Part shown: positions 30,701 to 42,850 of the stretch, piece by piece
How positions within the stretch are numbered: the first letter of the stretch is position 1
Layout: every line of letters starts with the position of its first letter
Assembly (NCBI GenBank): GCA_946811185.2
Contig: OX328099.1
Location: 37,683,299-37,747,298 of the forward strand
Origin: Hippopus hippopus
Taxonomy: Eukaryota; Mollusca; Bivalvia; Cardiida; Cardiidae
DNA length: 64,000 bases
Direction of reading: 5' to 3'
Notes under the pieces: model-generated
Told to the model about the DNA's origin: nothing
Seen by the model: the letters and a program-made list of their open reading frames with translations, nothing else
Database searches by the model: none
Program-made: the position numbers and the translations under genes

Positions 30701-31359
30701 TCTGTCTTATATTAGGCCAAAACAAAATATATATGTGATTCTTGTTACCAAACCGTGTCTTATTTTCTATGCCTGACCTTATACGCTTTTTTCACTTGTT
30801 GATCGTTTAACGTTGTCTGCGCATGTCATATTCTCCGAAGATTCAACCTGTCTGCTATGACGCATCACCCATCCCCAAGTACTTGGGAAAAGTAGGGCTT
30901 ATACCGTTCTTGTCGAAGCTATTACCCAAGCCTGTAGGGGCTGTTTTAATAAATGGCCGGTGCATATGTTACATGCTAGCTGATCACAGCTGAATGAATC
31001 GCACCAGGTAGCGTTTTATTGAGTAAACGTTTATTTCATTTTGAAATTCAAAGTAACGGTTGTTGTTTTGAAAAGTGGTCTGGTTCTGTACCCAGAATGC
31101 CCAAATTAGATAGATGTGTATTTGTAGAATGCCATCTAGAAGGAGATAATGGATCGTTTAACATTCTATCACACCATAATGTAACCTTTGTCCTCAGAAA
31201 ATTCTGTCGTTTTACCTCTATTAATCACCCCCAGGGTGTGTTTGGAAAAAAATAATTAAAAAAAAAATAAAATCATTTCTGACCTACTGACCCCAATTTT
31301 TAAATGTATGTAACCTGAATCACACATATATTTTGTTTTGGCTTTATTAAATAGTCCTA
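30701..31359. other. No feature recognised
   Basis: A 78-codon plus-strand frame at 31019-31255 has no recognisable family and no supporting splice or repeat context. Confidence 0.4.
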
Positions 31360-31492
31360 GAAGGGGTAGAAATGATAGTACGGAAAGGAGAAAATGCTGG
31401 TTACCAGCATTTTTTCCTTTATTCCTTTAATGTTTTTGGAAGACTTTTTCCTCAAGAGTCGTCAAAACTTGGGATTTGGTGGTAAAGGGTGA
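31360..31492 (+). repeat. Family B MITE, left half missing
   Basis: Perfect inner hairpin (GAGAAAATGCTGGTTACCAG) followed by the right outer segment. Confidence 0.7.
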
Positions 31493-31493
31493 A

Positions 31494-31846
31494 GTGTTTA
31501 CCAGCCGACAAATATTTTTAGACTTGTGCACATTCAAAGCATTTGCAGAAAACAAATTAACCCTTTACCAAACAATCCCTGGTTTTTACGACCCTGAGAT
31601 AGAAGCCTTTTGAAAACATTGTGGGAAGAGGAGAAAATGCTGGTAACCAGCATTTTCTCCTTTTCCCACAATGTTTTCTACCGTGCTCAAAACAAATTTC
31701 AACTTTTGATTTAAGTTTTTTTTGTCATCTGCAAGTGCTTTCAATTTGGACCAGTCTAAAATTTTGTCATTTGGTAAAGAGTTAAAGATGGCCCAAATGT
31801 TGGGATCTATCTTTGAAAGGTTAGAAAAGGCTGTGGGGAAAAAAGC
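31494..31846. repeat. Family B MITE nested at an internal TTAA of another
   Basis: Outer forward copy 31494-31557 and 31787-31846; inner reverse copy 31557-31786, TTAA at both ends. It sits where intact copies read AAATTAAATGTG, so the element's own internal TTAA served as target. Confidence 0.8.
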
Positions 31847-31863
31847 CATGTGATCCCCTATAG

Positions 31864-32094
31864 TGCTTTACAACACACAAAAATTTTTGGACTCAATCAA
31901 TTGAAGGCATGTGTAGACAACAAAATAAATGTAATTAAAATGATGATTTCGGTCTCTGAGAGGGTCGAAAACATTATCGAAAAAAGGAGAAAATGCTGGT
32001 TACCAGCATTTTCTCCTTTTTCCAACAATATTTTCATGAGCCTTCTTTCTTCAGGGTCGTTAAAACTCTGGATTGGGTGGACTGGTAAAGGGTA
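31864..32094 (+). repeat. Family B MITE, forward
   Basis: Complete; stem slightly altered (AAAAAAGGAGAAAATGC). Confidence 0.75.
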
Positions 32095-32474
32095 AAACAT
32101 AAAAAAGAAGGCAAACATTTCAATGTTTTGGGACATTTACATAATTTCGAGGTGCAAATTCAAAGAACCAGGAGGGCTAAGTACAACCCTAACAACATAA
32201 GTAAAACTCTGTGCATATACACAGTGCGGCCCATAGATAGATGGACAGACCAGGAATCGTATATACACATAAGATCCCTGGACAGACTGATGGAGAAGCT
32301 GGTCCAGCTATACTCCAGAAAATTGTTATAGGGATAGAAATTTATATACTACAGTCAAAGGATGGTACAAGCTGCGTTACCTGACTGACAATGCTACAAC
32401 AGACAAAAATAGTACAAATACATAAAATCACCATGGAAACTTAATATTAACACCTTTAGTAGACATGCTTATAT

Positions 32475-32875
32475 TAACTCTTTACCACAAGACAAGATTT
32501 TAGACTTATCAAACTTTTGGAGACTTCAAATTAAATGATGCTCATATCGTAATGTCTGTCTTTGATATGGTGAAAAACAGTTTGGAAAAAAGAGAAAATG
32601 CTGGTTACCAATATTTTTTCCTTTTCCCATAATGTTTTCAAATCTCATAACCCTTTACCACACAATCCAAAGTTCAAACAACCCTGCAAGAGAAGGCTTT
32701 TGAAAACACTGTGGGAAAAGGGGAAAATGCTGGTTACCAGCATTTTCTCCTTTTTGCACAATGTTTTCTACTCAATTAAAGGCAAGTTTCATCATTTAAG
32801 CCACCTTTGATTTGTCGTCTGCAAATGCTTTGGATTTGGACAAGTCTAAGATTCTGTCGTCTGCTAAAGAGTTAA
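32475..32875. repeat. Two family B MITEs, forward then reverse
   Basis: Forward copy (32475-32646) loses its right outer part where the reverse copy (32648-32875) starts. Confidence 0.75.
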
Positions 32876-32979
32876 TTCTATTCAACTATTTGTTACTTCA
32901 TGGACTTTACAAAGAGAAAAATTCAATGAAACTCATTACGCATATGACTGAAACTCCGTTTGACTTAACCATGCACCTT

Positions 32980-33208
32980 TAATCCTTTACCAAACAATCC
33001 CTGGTTTTTATGACCCTGAGATAGAAGCCTTTTGAAAACATTGTGGGAAAAGAAGAAAATGCTGGTAACCAGCATTTTCTCCTTTTCCCACAATGTTTTC
33101 TACCCTGCTGGAAACAAATTTCAATTTTTGAGTTACATTTATTTTGTCATCTGCAAGTGCTTTCAATTTGGACCAGTCTAAAATTTTGTCGTTTGGTAAA
33201 GATTTAAG
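32980..33208 (-). repeat. Family B MITE, reverse
   Basis: Near-consensus with perfect hairpin; very similar to the inner copy at 31557-31786 (both read CCTGGTTTTTAxGACCCTGA), suggesting a shared subfamily. Confidence 0.85.
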
Positions 33209-33921
33209 TTATCATCTGCACTTCTGCAAAAGGTTTCGACATAGACAAGTGTAAAATTTTGCCTGGTGGTAAAAAATATAAGAAGAGAATTTGGTGAAAG
33301 AAGAAAGCTTAATCATTTGTGAGAATATTATTGAAAACCTAGCGACTTGTAGGTACAACTGTAGTAAGATAAATCCGTGCAGTTCTTTACCAAGCAATCC
33401 AATTTAACCAACCTAATGGCGTGGTCACATATTCACGGAGAACCGCCATGGAAGAGCTATGGTCTAATCGCTCACGGATGACTACGGAAATGTCAAATTC
33501 CGTAGTCCACTATGGTTCCAGTATGGATGCACAACGGTGTGAGTACGGAGTTCGACGGATCTACTGCCAAAATGTAGGTAAAAGCCCCGGGAGAGATACG
33601 GATTGTTACGGTTCGACACGGTTTAATACAGAGTGACACGAATCAGGACGGTTGTACTATGGATACACTACGCTTTGCTACGGTATAAGTACGGGTTAGT
33701 ACGAATAAGAACGGTCCGATACAGAGTAGTATGAATCGCCACGGATCGATACGGACCTACCACGATTTAGCATTCCGTACACAACCTCTAGCTTGATCAA
33801 TTTCAAAATGCAACAAGTTTGGCCATGAGAGCCTCATACTGGCCACGAAGGGGTCTTTGTAAAAGCCAATCTCTAGTCCATCATCTCCTCTGTCTTCTAT
33901 TACCTGATTAATATAATCATT

Positions 33922-34147
33922 AACCCATTACCAGTTGACAAATTTTGGCCTCCTCCTAATTGAAAGCATCTGCAGACAACAATTGTAAATTTGGTACAAA
34001 TGAGCTTTAGTTCAACAATAAGGTAGAAAACATTGTGGGAAATGGAGAAATTGCTCATATTGAGCAATTTCTCGATTTCCTACACTGTTTTCTTAAGTTG
34101 TCTGTTGCAGACCCATAAAAACAAGGGATTGAATGGGAAAGGGTTAA
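33922..34147 (+). repeat. Family B MITE inside the TACGG-rich element
   Basis: TTAACCCATTACC at the left and GGGAAAGGGTTAA at the right; hairpin loop altered to GCTCATATTGAGC. Confidence 0.75.
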
Positions 34148-34274
34148 TGTAAAATAGTGATCAATAACGTTTCTCTTCTATTAATAAAATCTGCTGTTTA
34201 TTTTACAATTACGCTAATTATCGTAAATGTTTATGTTTTAAAAGTAAAGTGCTTGTTTATCATAGTATCACTTA

Positions 34275-34500
34275 TATTGAAAGGGCCAGGCTCCCGGGCC
34301 TATGAGACACCTACCTCATTCTCTGTGCATCCTTACTCCGGATTCCTATCCTTAATGCCAGGCTCCAGGCAGGCAATCAGTAACCATACATTTAACTAGC
34401 TGGCGGTTCACCAACCTGCCATATCAGAACAAGCTCCTGGCAGGGCTCGTACCTTCGACCTCCCGTTCCGTTGGCGGACGCCTGAACCACAAGAAACGGA
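34275..34500 (-). repeat. tRNA-like SINE remnant
   Basis: On the minus strand GAGGTCGAAGGTACGAGCCC resembles a decayed B-box region, preceded by GTGGTTCAGGCGTCCGCC. Resemblance only. Confidence 0.4.
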
Positions 34501-35632
34501 GACGGTTTTATGTACCAGTATTATTTGATCTTTTTACCTGCATCTTTAGCATCGGTATTTGGATAGAATGTCACATAAAGTCTGATGTTTATTCAGTTTC
34601 GTACAATGTTTTGTAAAATATGTAACCTTAAATGTAAAGGTATTACTAATAGTATGATATTAATATAATTATTACCTCTATGTATGTCATCAAGCAGCTC
34701 GACCAGTGCCTTGGCATTTTGTGCCGTATCAATATCCAATTGCAGCAAATTTATTGCAAACATCATTTGTTGACGATTCATGATTTTGAACTCAACTACA
34801 AAACGCAAATATGTTGTGTCCTACAAAGAGGGAGTATTTATACCCTTGTTGAAGTACATGATACTGAATTTATCCTACCAAACAGTAGTGGTCCCTTCAA
34901 TCCCGTACTGTGTCGTGTTGCAACGTAGTAAACTGTAAAAGACCGTGCGAATCACTGCCTCTCCGTAGTACAACATATTAAGATTGTGACCTTCTGTGAC
35001 AAATCCGTATCATAACCGTCACTAATACATAGTGTTACCATACAAATACGTAGTTCTCCGTATCAAATCCTTGACAATTTTGGGCCTACGAATAAATAGG
35101 GACTGATACGGTTTTCATACGGACCAGAACGTATCAGTACGGTCTAATACGGACTAGTAAGAATACGCTACGGTTGTTTGATCCGTAGCAATTTTTTGTG
35201 CATGTTTAAAAATTGTCAAGGATTGCTACGGATATACAAGGACTACTACGAATGACTACGGTTACAATACAGAGAGCTACTGACCAGTACGAGTAGTTAC
35301 GGATGATGCCGGAATGAATCTGTAGCTCTTCCAAGGCGGTCTTCCGTGAATATGTGACCAGGGTTTAAGGATGAAGGCTTTTGAAAACATTGTGGGAAAA
35401 AGGAAAAAATGCTAGTAATCAGCTTTTTCTAAGAATAGTGGCCATGTTCATAATATGTCCTAAAATAACCTCTTAGACAAAATGAGCAGTTATTACTGAC
35501 TGGCCAAATATGTCACATGACTCGGTAACCTTCCTTGAAGGCAAAAACGCTCTCCATGCTTGACATCACTTAAGATGAAGGTTTAGTGCACTTATCATTT
35601 CAACCTTATACCATTATCACTGTGTGATATAT

Positions 35633-35855
35633 ACCACTTTCAGCATTATTTCCATCATATCACAGCTACAGTAACTGCTCACCAATTCACATGTTTCCTG
35701 TGTTTCGTAAGTAATGAGCTAAGGCACTGAAGTGTCTAGCAACTATTGCCCCAGATTATTTCTACCAGTAGCCCAGAACTAATTGTGGATCATGCCCACA
35801 ACCACTGGACTGTCAATCCTACACCCTAACTGCTGAGCTATACAGGACCCCTCAG
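35633..35855 (-). repeat. tRNA-related SINE, diverged
   Basis: Central domain (CATCATATCACAGCTACAGTA...CTGCTCACC) as in the copy at 53893. The right end GCTGAGCTATACAGG complements an A-box-like segment. Confidence 0.55.
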
Positions 35856-35861
35856 AATAAT

Positions 35862-36140
35862 TAGGTTACTAATTACTAAACTTTATAAGTCTGGACATAA
35901 TCAAAATGAAGGCATTCCAAGATGAAAAATTCAATGTAGCTAAAAGACAATTTCTGTCTTTGAAATGGTAGAATACAAGTACTTTGTGCAAAAAGGAGAA
36001 AATGCTGATTACCAGCATTTCCTCCATTTTCCACAATGTTTTCTGCCAATTCATAGAAGCGCCACATCATATCGGCTACCTTTTATTCTTGGTCTGTGAT
36101 TGGTTTTAACTTGGACAGGTATAAAATGTTGTCACCTTTT
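35862..36140. repeat. Family B MITE with two left-type halves
   Basis: Left of the hairpin is a forward outer arm (AATGAAGGCATTC), right of it a reverse outer arm (GCTACC...GTCTGTGATTGGTTTTAAC). The element is therefore one large imperfect palindrome rather than the usual asymmetric form. Confidence 0.6.
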
Positions 36141-38650
36141 AACCCTTTACCACACAATGCCAACTTTAGAAAACACTGCGGAAAAAGGAGAAAATGCTGG
36201 TAACCAGCATTTTCTCCTTTTCCTGCAATGTTTTCCACCCTATCAAACAACAAGAGGGCCATGATGGCCCTGTATCGCTCCACTGGCTATTAAGTAAAAT
36301 TCTGACCAGTCGTTTCAGAGAAGAAGAATTTTTAAGAATTTCTAAATTTCCATATAGTGCAAGTAGCCCCCATTCACTAGAGCCACATTTTTTGACGGAT
36401 CAAAATTTTACGAACAATTTTTGAAAAAGGTCACCTAAGCAACAATCCTGTGAAATTATTTCAAAATCTGACCTGCTGTTTCAGAGGAGAAGATTTTTAA
36501 AGAATTCCTTCATTTCTGTATAGTGCAAGAAGCCCCCATTCACCAGAGCCACGTTTTTTGACGGATCAAAATTTTACGAACAGTTTTTGAAAAGGGTCAC
36601 CCAAGGAACAATCCTGTGAAATTATTTCGAAATCTGACCAGCAGTTTCAGAGAAGAAGAATTTTGAAGAATTCCTTCATTTCTATATGGTGCAAGAAGCC
36701 CCCATTCGCCAGAGCCACATTTTTTGACGGATCAAAATTTTACGAACAATTTTTAAAAAGGGTCACCCAAGGAGCATATCTGTGAAATTATTTCAAAATC
36801 TGACCCGTGGTTTCAGAGGAGAAGATTTTTAAAGCATTCCCTAAAAAATTCCATTTGGTTGCAATGGCAACCAGAGTTTTTGATGGAATCAAATTCTGTG
36901 AACAGTTTTTAAAGAGGACCTTCCAAGGAACATTCCAGCCAAGTTTGGTCCAAATCTGCCCAGTGGTTTAGGAGGAGTTGATGTTTAAAGAATTGTTGAC
37001 GACACACGACGCATGACGGACACCGGGTGATCCTAAAAGCTCCCCTTGAGCACGTTGTGCTCAAGCGAGCTAAAAAGTTAACATACGGATGGACGCACAA
37101 CAGACAACGGGCCATAACATAAGCCTGCTGGCCTTCGGCCAGTGAAGCTAAAAAACTTGTCTAGCACCAATCATGTATCACTGCAGCTTGATAATCAAGG
37201 GAGGTAAATAGTAACGAACTTTATCTTTCATAAAAAGAGTTATTTCCCTTGATTAATGTTTAAATTGAAGTGACAATATTTTGAAGCCCATGTTAAACTT
37301 GCGATCCCTGGAATGAAGGCAATTTTGACCCCAGACCTACAATATGAAACTAGAATGTGTGGTTATAAACAAAAAGATTTTTTAATCTTGCCCAATAAAA
37401 AGTCATGTAAAACAAGTTTACTGAATAAAAGGCCCTGTAAAATATGTGATCCATGACACAGGTTGATCAAGTTTTCACTATAAAAGCCAATGTAAAACTT
37501 GTGACCCCTGGTGTGGAGTCAAACTTGACCCCCAAAGTTAAAATTTGGTAGAGGCCCATTATATAAAGTTACATGCAAAATTTGGTAGCCCTAGGCCTAA
37601 ATATGGCTATGTACAAGTAGATTATTAAAGTTTCCTTATATAAGACCATGTAGAACTTGTGACCCCCTGGGGTGGGGCTACATTTGACCCCCTGGGCTAT
37701 AATTTGGGCACCCTTGATAGAGACCCCCTAGATAAAGCTAAATGCAAAATTTGATAGCCCTAGCCCTTATAGCTAGATGCGAAAGATTTTCCTATATAAG
37801 CCCGCCCATGTAAAACATGTTACCCCCCGGAGCGAAGTCAAATTTGACCCTCGGCTATAATTTGAACACCCTTGGTACAGGTCCACTAGATAAAGCTACA
37901 TGCCAAATTTGGTCGCCCTAGGACCCATGGCTACGTCAAAGAAGAATTTTAAAGTTCTCCCTATATAAGCCCATGTAAAACTTGTTATATAAGCCCATGT
38001 AAAACTTGTTACCCCCGGGCAGGGCCTAATTTGACCCCAGGGCTATAATTTGAACAATCTTGGCAGAGGTCCACTAGATAAAGCTACATGCCAAATTTGG
38101 TAGCTCTAGGCCCTATGGCTAGGTAGAAGAGGAATTTTAAAGTTCTCCCTAAATAAGCCCATGTATAACTTGTAACCCCCGGGGCGGGGCCAATTTTGAC
38201 CCCAGGGCTATAAACTGAAGAAACTTGGTAGAGGTCCACTAGGTAAAGCTACATGCCAAATTTGGTAGCCCTTGGCCTTACGGTTTCAGACAAGATTTTC
38301 AAAGATTTTCAAAATTTTTCAGTTTTGTTGCCATGGCAACCAGAGTTTTTGAAGGAATTAAATTCTTTCAAGAAATTCTGAAGAGGACCATGGCAGGATC
38401 ATTTCTGTGAAGTTTCATCAAAATTGGATGGGTAGTTTCAGAGAAGAAGACGTTTTAAAAAAAAGTTAACGCACGGACGGACGGACGGACGCACGGACGG
38501 ACGCACGACGGACAACAGGCCATGACATAAGCCCGCTGGCCTTCGGCCAGTTGAGCTAAAAATCACATTATCTCAGCCACATTGAAATTTTGTCTGCAAA
38601 TGCTTTCAATTTGGACAGGTCTAAAATTTTGTCGTCTGGTAAAGGGTTAA
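36138..38650 (-). repeat. Family B MITE split by composite element copy 2
   Basis: Left part 36138-36247 includes a perfect hairpin; the right part 38562-38650 runs from CATTATCTCAGCCAC to GGTAAAGGGTTAA. It fixes the ends of the insert. Confidence 0.85.
36248..38562 (+). mobile_element. Composite Helitron-like element (copy 2)
   Basis: Same head, three 164-bp monomers, A-type tail (about 37075), C-type tail (about 37152), C-type body, ACGG run (38467-38510) and final C-type tail as copy 1 at 21245. Differences are scattered substitutions, a 12-bp deletion near 37548 and a 3-bp deletion near 38296. Boundaries are proven by the split MITE. The final tail has one change (CCAGTTGAGC). Confidence 0.85.
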
Positions 38651-38653
38651 AGA

Positions 38654-39060
38654 GTTAACACTTCACCAAGACCCTGAGGAAGGCTTCTGAAAACATTGTG
38701 GGAAAAGAAGAAAATACTGATAACCAGCATTTTCACTTTTCCCACATTGTTTTCTATCCTTTCAAATAGCCATGTCTAATTTCTTGTCTGCCAATACTTT
38801 CGATAAGGACAAGCTAAAATTTTGTTTTGTAAATAGTTAACATTCTTATCACACAATAACGTTCAATGTACTTAACCAAATTAAATGAATTTGCACATGA
38901 AAAATTAACTGTGGATAAAATGACGGAATTTGTCTTGGAAAGGAAAAAAACATTGTGGGAAAGAAGAAAATTACGTCTGTCAGCATTTTCTCCTTTTCGC
39001 ACAATGTTTTCAAAAGCCTTTCACTCAGGGTCAACAAAACATAGGACTGTATGGTAAAAA
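38654..39060. repeat. Two family B MITEs, reverse then forward
   Basis: 38654-38840 and 38838-39060; both diverged. Confidence 0.65.
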
Positions 39061-39284
39061 AAATTTATACTCAACTTAATTCAACCATTTTGCAAATAAA
39101 AACATAAATGAGAAAAGATGATTGGATTGAGAGATAAAAACATTCCGGGGTAAAAGAGAAAATGCTTCTATAAAAAAGTTTCTAATTTTACCCACAATGT
39201 TTTTAAAATCTTCCAAGGAGTTTATCTTGATATTTTGTCCTCCTCCAGATGATTTTAATCCTTTACACACTACACAGTAGCTTT

Positions 39285-39816
39285 TAACCCTTTATTACAC
39301 AATCCTGAGTTTTACAGACCCTGGAAAGAACCAATTAAAAACATTGGGAGAAAAGGTTGATTGACTGTAAGGTGTTTAATGCTGTCTTCAACATTACTTC
39401 AGTTATATCGCGGCGGCCAGTGCACCTATCCATGCTTTCCTGGAGTTTCTTTTACCAGTACTCCACACAATATATCCAAGCCACTGGCTGCTTGCCCACA
39501 TAAACATCGTCAAAACAATGATCAGCAGTGAGAGAGGATTGAATCCTGTGGTAATGACTATCATCAGTCCTCGGAAAGAAATTGGTCAAGCTGGGGATCG
39601 ACCCCCCTCTCAGGTCCTGTACGCTACCGACTGAGCTACCGGGGCTTGACTTGTAGGAAAAGGAAAAAAATGCCTGTAACCAGCATTTTCTCCTTTACCA
39701 ACATTGTTTTCTACTCTATCCAAGACAACTTTCATCATTTGAGTCACATTTAACTTGTTGTCTGCAAATGCTTTGAATTTTAACAAGTCTACATTTTTCT
39801 GATGTGGTGAAGAGTA
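39285..39816 (-). repeat. Family B MITE split by a SINE
   Basis: Left part 39285-39360 ends in the hairpin stem (GGAGAAAAGG); the right part resumes at about 39653 (GGAAAAGGAAAAAAATGCC). Confidence 0.7.
39366..39650 (-). repeat. tRNA-derived SINE with intact-looking tRNA-like head
   Basis: Minus strand starts GCCCCGGTAGCTCAGTCGGT (A box region), followed by a GGGTCGATCCCC B-box-like segment, then the central domain and ..GTTGAAGACAGCATTAAACACC at the far end. Best SINE copy in the window. Confidence 0.75.
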
Positions 39817-39879
39817 AAAAGAAATTGAGCAATTTCTTCTGTTGCCATAATTTTTTCACATCTTACACAAATACTAATA

Positions 39880-40170
39880 CTGGTTACCAGCAATTTTTCC
39901 TTTTCCCACAATGTTGTCAAAAGCCATTTTCAGAAGGGTCCTTTAACTCATTACCACACAATCCCGAGTTTTGACCTTCCTGTAGGAGAAGGCTTTTGAA
40001 AACATTGTGGGAAAAGGAGAAAATGCTGGTAACCAGCATTTTCTCCTTTTCCCACAATGTTTTCTTCCCCATCCAAAACAAAAATCATCATTTCAGTTAC
40101 ATTTAATTTGTTGTCTGCAAATCCTTTCAATTTGGACCAGTCTAATTTTTTGTCGTGTGGTAAAGAGTTA
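39880..40170. repeat. Family B MITEs
   Basis: Right-half fragment 39880-39941 and a near-consensus reverse copy 39942-40170 with perfect hairpin. Confidence 0.8.
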
Positions 40171-40190
40171 ATCTAGGGATAGTGAAAGAT

Positions 40191-40862
40191 TTAACCCTTT
40201 ACCAGACAACATAATTTAGGCTTGTTATTAAAGAAACCTTTTGAAAACGACATAGACTGGCTGAAATGATTGTACTTATTTCAGAAAGTTTCAAAAAACA
40301 TTAAGGGAAAATGAAAAAGTGCTGGTTATCAGCATTTTTTTTCCTTTTCCCACATGCTTTCAAAAGTTATCTTTCTCAGGGTTGTTAAGTTGGATTGTGG
40401 AGTAAAGGTTTGTAACCTCAAATGACCTTCACCTGAGTCTTATATAACTCGGGAGCATTTTTTGTTCCTGAGCCTATTTATATCTTCTTTGACCTACAAG
40501 GTCTATTTATATAATACGACCACAGAGTCTATGACCACAGTCCACAGTCACCTTACCTTTTACCAGAAAGGTTTTGGACTCTTCCAAACTCAAGGCATTT
40601 ACAGAAGCTCAAACAATGACATTTGTGTATGGGTACAAAGAAAGGTTAAAAAAAAATGCTAGTAACCAGCAATTTATCCTTTTTCCATAATTTTTGAAAA
40701 AGCCTTCTTCAGAGTTGTTTACTCAATAATTCTGCCAGATGACAGAACTTCAGACTGGTCCAAAGGAAAAGCACTTGCAGACGACGAAGTAAATGTTGCA
40801 CAAGTGTGGAAATTTGTCTTTCAAAGGTCAGAAAACATTGTGGGATTGGAGAAAATACATTC
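40191..40862 (+). repeat. Three forward family B MITEs, diverged
   Basis: 40191-40410, 40552-40722 and 40722-40862; the last stops inside the hairpin. Confidence 0.65.
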
Positions 40863-41057
40863 TGCAGTTTCAATTACTGTTTGACAGGTGAGTTTAGTCA
40901 TCAACTGAATACATTATTAGGCAATGTCCATTGTGTACTGAAAAATTGTGACAAATGCACAAATTGTTAGAGACAAGCTTCCCCTTATGAGGTTCCCCAT
41001 CACTTAATTTGTCTGTGAAATGCTAGATCTACACCGTTAAATACTCAATCAAGCTGT

Positions 41058-41279
41058 TTACCCCTCTTCCACACAATCCCAATTTTTAATGACCCGAGAA
41101 AGAAAGCTTTCAAACCACTGTAGGAAAAGGAGAAAATGTTGGTCAGCAGCATTGTCTCCTTTTCCCAAAATGTTTTCTAGATCTATTCTTCCCAACAGAA
41201 ATTTTCACTTTTGAGTAACATATTGTCGTCTGCAAATGCTTTCACGTTGGACATGACAATACTTTTAGTCATTTTGTAC
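41058..41279 (-). repeat. Family B MITE, reverse
   Basis: Complete but diverged; loop GGTCAGCAGC. Confidence 0.7.
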
Positions 41280-41391
41280 AGAATGAAAAATAAGAATAAA
41301 TTACGCATGGAGTGCCAAATAAATGAAATTGACATGTCGCAGTCGGTGAGAAGGGTACGTTTCAAGACTGTTAGGTAAGACTACAGAAGAA

Positions 41392-41455
41392 GACAATGTA
41401 GATTGAGATCAGTCGGCACATTCAGTGGAGTCTGATCTTAATCTATACTGTCCGC
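41392..41455. repeat. Family E palindrome
   Basis: CAATGTAGATTGAGATCAG pairs with CTGATCTTAATCTATACTG. Confidence 0.65.
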
Positions 41456-42850
41456 ACAATCAGTTCAATTCGGATTGTGCGATACAAAGGTAAAACAAAA
41501 AAAAACTAAAACCAGAACACCCAGTCTGGTCAGTGCGCACTGGAGCATGTTATTTAGCCGAGTTCGTGCATTTTATTTTGATGATCAATAATCGAGAGGT
41601 GCAACCGATTACAAGCAACTTCCAACAAAATATTTCGCGATAAAGTATACGTTTACCACCTACATACATTTAAATAAATCAGACGACGCATTTGCGTGAA
41701 AAGTTTAGTTGTATAACAATTTAGTCTGACAGACGTCTGTTCAAAAACAAAAAGAATCTCACCAGTCAATGTAGATCTTCCGACACACCGTGTAAACGAA
41801 TGATTATAATCGATTCGTGTAGCCATGATTGGTTTATATAGACCTTGCGGAATCCACTCGGACACACCTTCAGAAAGAGCGTTGTTCATTGGTCGATTTT
41901 CAGGAGGCGTGTCATCAGAGGTTAAAATAAGAACAAACACGTGCTCCTTGTTTAGCACCTTAGAAATATCAAAATCCGTCCAGTTTTCTAAGCAAATTTT
42001 AAGCTGACATCGAACTGGTGATAGTGTTTACTATAAACGAATATTCCCTTAAACAACAACGCGTTATGGTTGTAAACACACTGGACTTGACCGAGTTTTA
42101 TTTATCAGCTTCAGTTTTTGTTTTAATTGTACACAAGGTCTGTCGGTGATCGGTCAGCACTTTCATTGACAAGTGTTTTTTTTTTTTATTTTAACTGATG
42201 AAAAGGCATCTGTTTGACAAATCTTACACGAAAAACTTGCAGCAGATGACTTTGAAAACATATTTTAACACAACTGATTAGGTTTAAGATAGGAACGCAC
42301 GTAAAACCTTGTGGCAATGTAAGCACTTGTTACGATCAAAAGTGATCTGCCGCAAGACACTTATTGTTATCCGCTGCCTGTCGATCTGATGAGATAATAT
42401 TCAGGTAGTCTAGACTGAAATTACAGGCACTTGTCTTTTTCGACAAACTTAGCTCTGTAGGCCTATTTCATTTAGGTAGATCTACATACGGTAAGTCTTT
42501 TTTGTAAAGCAGACCTAGCTCATAAGCTACTTGGTCTCAGGTCTATGCCTGTATATAAGGTTGTAGAGGACGAAGCTTGTCAAAGGCACACGTTTCTGTG
42601 CCTTCCAACTTTCACTGCTGTGCAGCGCCCAGACAATTCGGTGAGAAAAGGAGAAATTGCCTAATGGGTTAAAAAAAAAAAAAAAAACTCCCTGGACACT
42701 ATTTACTAACCGTTTTACTTTCATTTCTAATTCTAATTCCAAGACTAATCATTTGAATTGCTAAGACATAATGTCTTAACCAGATGACTAGTCTGGGATT
42801 TTGAAATAAGAACAATTTTCATAATGATAGTTGACTGCTGCTACTTAAGA
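41456..42850. other. Mostly unrecognised sequence
   Basis: Contains the weak first-exon candidate at 41763-41826 and an A homopolymer at 42670-42687. No repeat family recognised for most of it. Confidence 0.4.
41763..41826 (-). CDS. Weak candidate first coding exon
   Basis: A minus-strand ATG at 41826 opens a 64 bp frame, MATRIDYNHSFTRCVGRSTL plus T, ending at a good donor (CTG|GTGAGA). It is upstream of the ovoA exons on the same strand. It leaves one unpaired base, whereas the exon at 25099 needs two, so the two cannot join directly; at least one more exon would be needed, or this is unrelated. No homology recognised. Confidence 0.2.

Larger units (their letters stand above)
33417..35365. 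mobile_element. TIR element with TAA duplication, possibly PIF/Harbinger
   Basis: Inner inverted repeats of about 38 bp with three mismatches, beginning TGGTCACATATTCACGG on each side and including CCGCC.TGGAAGAGCT. Flanked by TAA (33414-33416 and 35366-35368), the target size of PIF/Harbinger. Both arms (33430-33790, 34890-35345) are packed with TACGGA/TACGG-like motifs. A possible minus-strand first exon at 34777-34681 starts MNRQQMMFAINLLQLDIDT and ends at a GTAATA donor. Superfamily is inferred only from target size and TIRs. Confidence 0.6.
33383..35440 (-). repeat. Family B MITE split by a 1.95 kb TIR element
   Basis: Left part 33383-33416, right part from 35366 (GGATGAAGGCTTTTGAAAAC) onward; the insert is bounded by TAA. 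Confidence 0.65.

Noticed and set aside
39601..39650. Functional tRNA gene on the minus strand
   Set aside because: The tRNA-like part continues into a SINE central domain, and the stems are imperfect.
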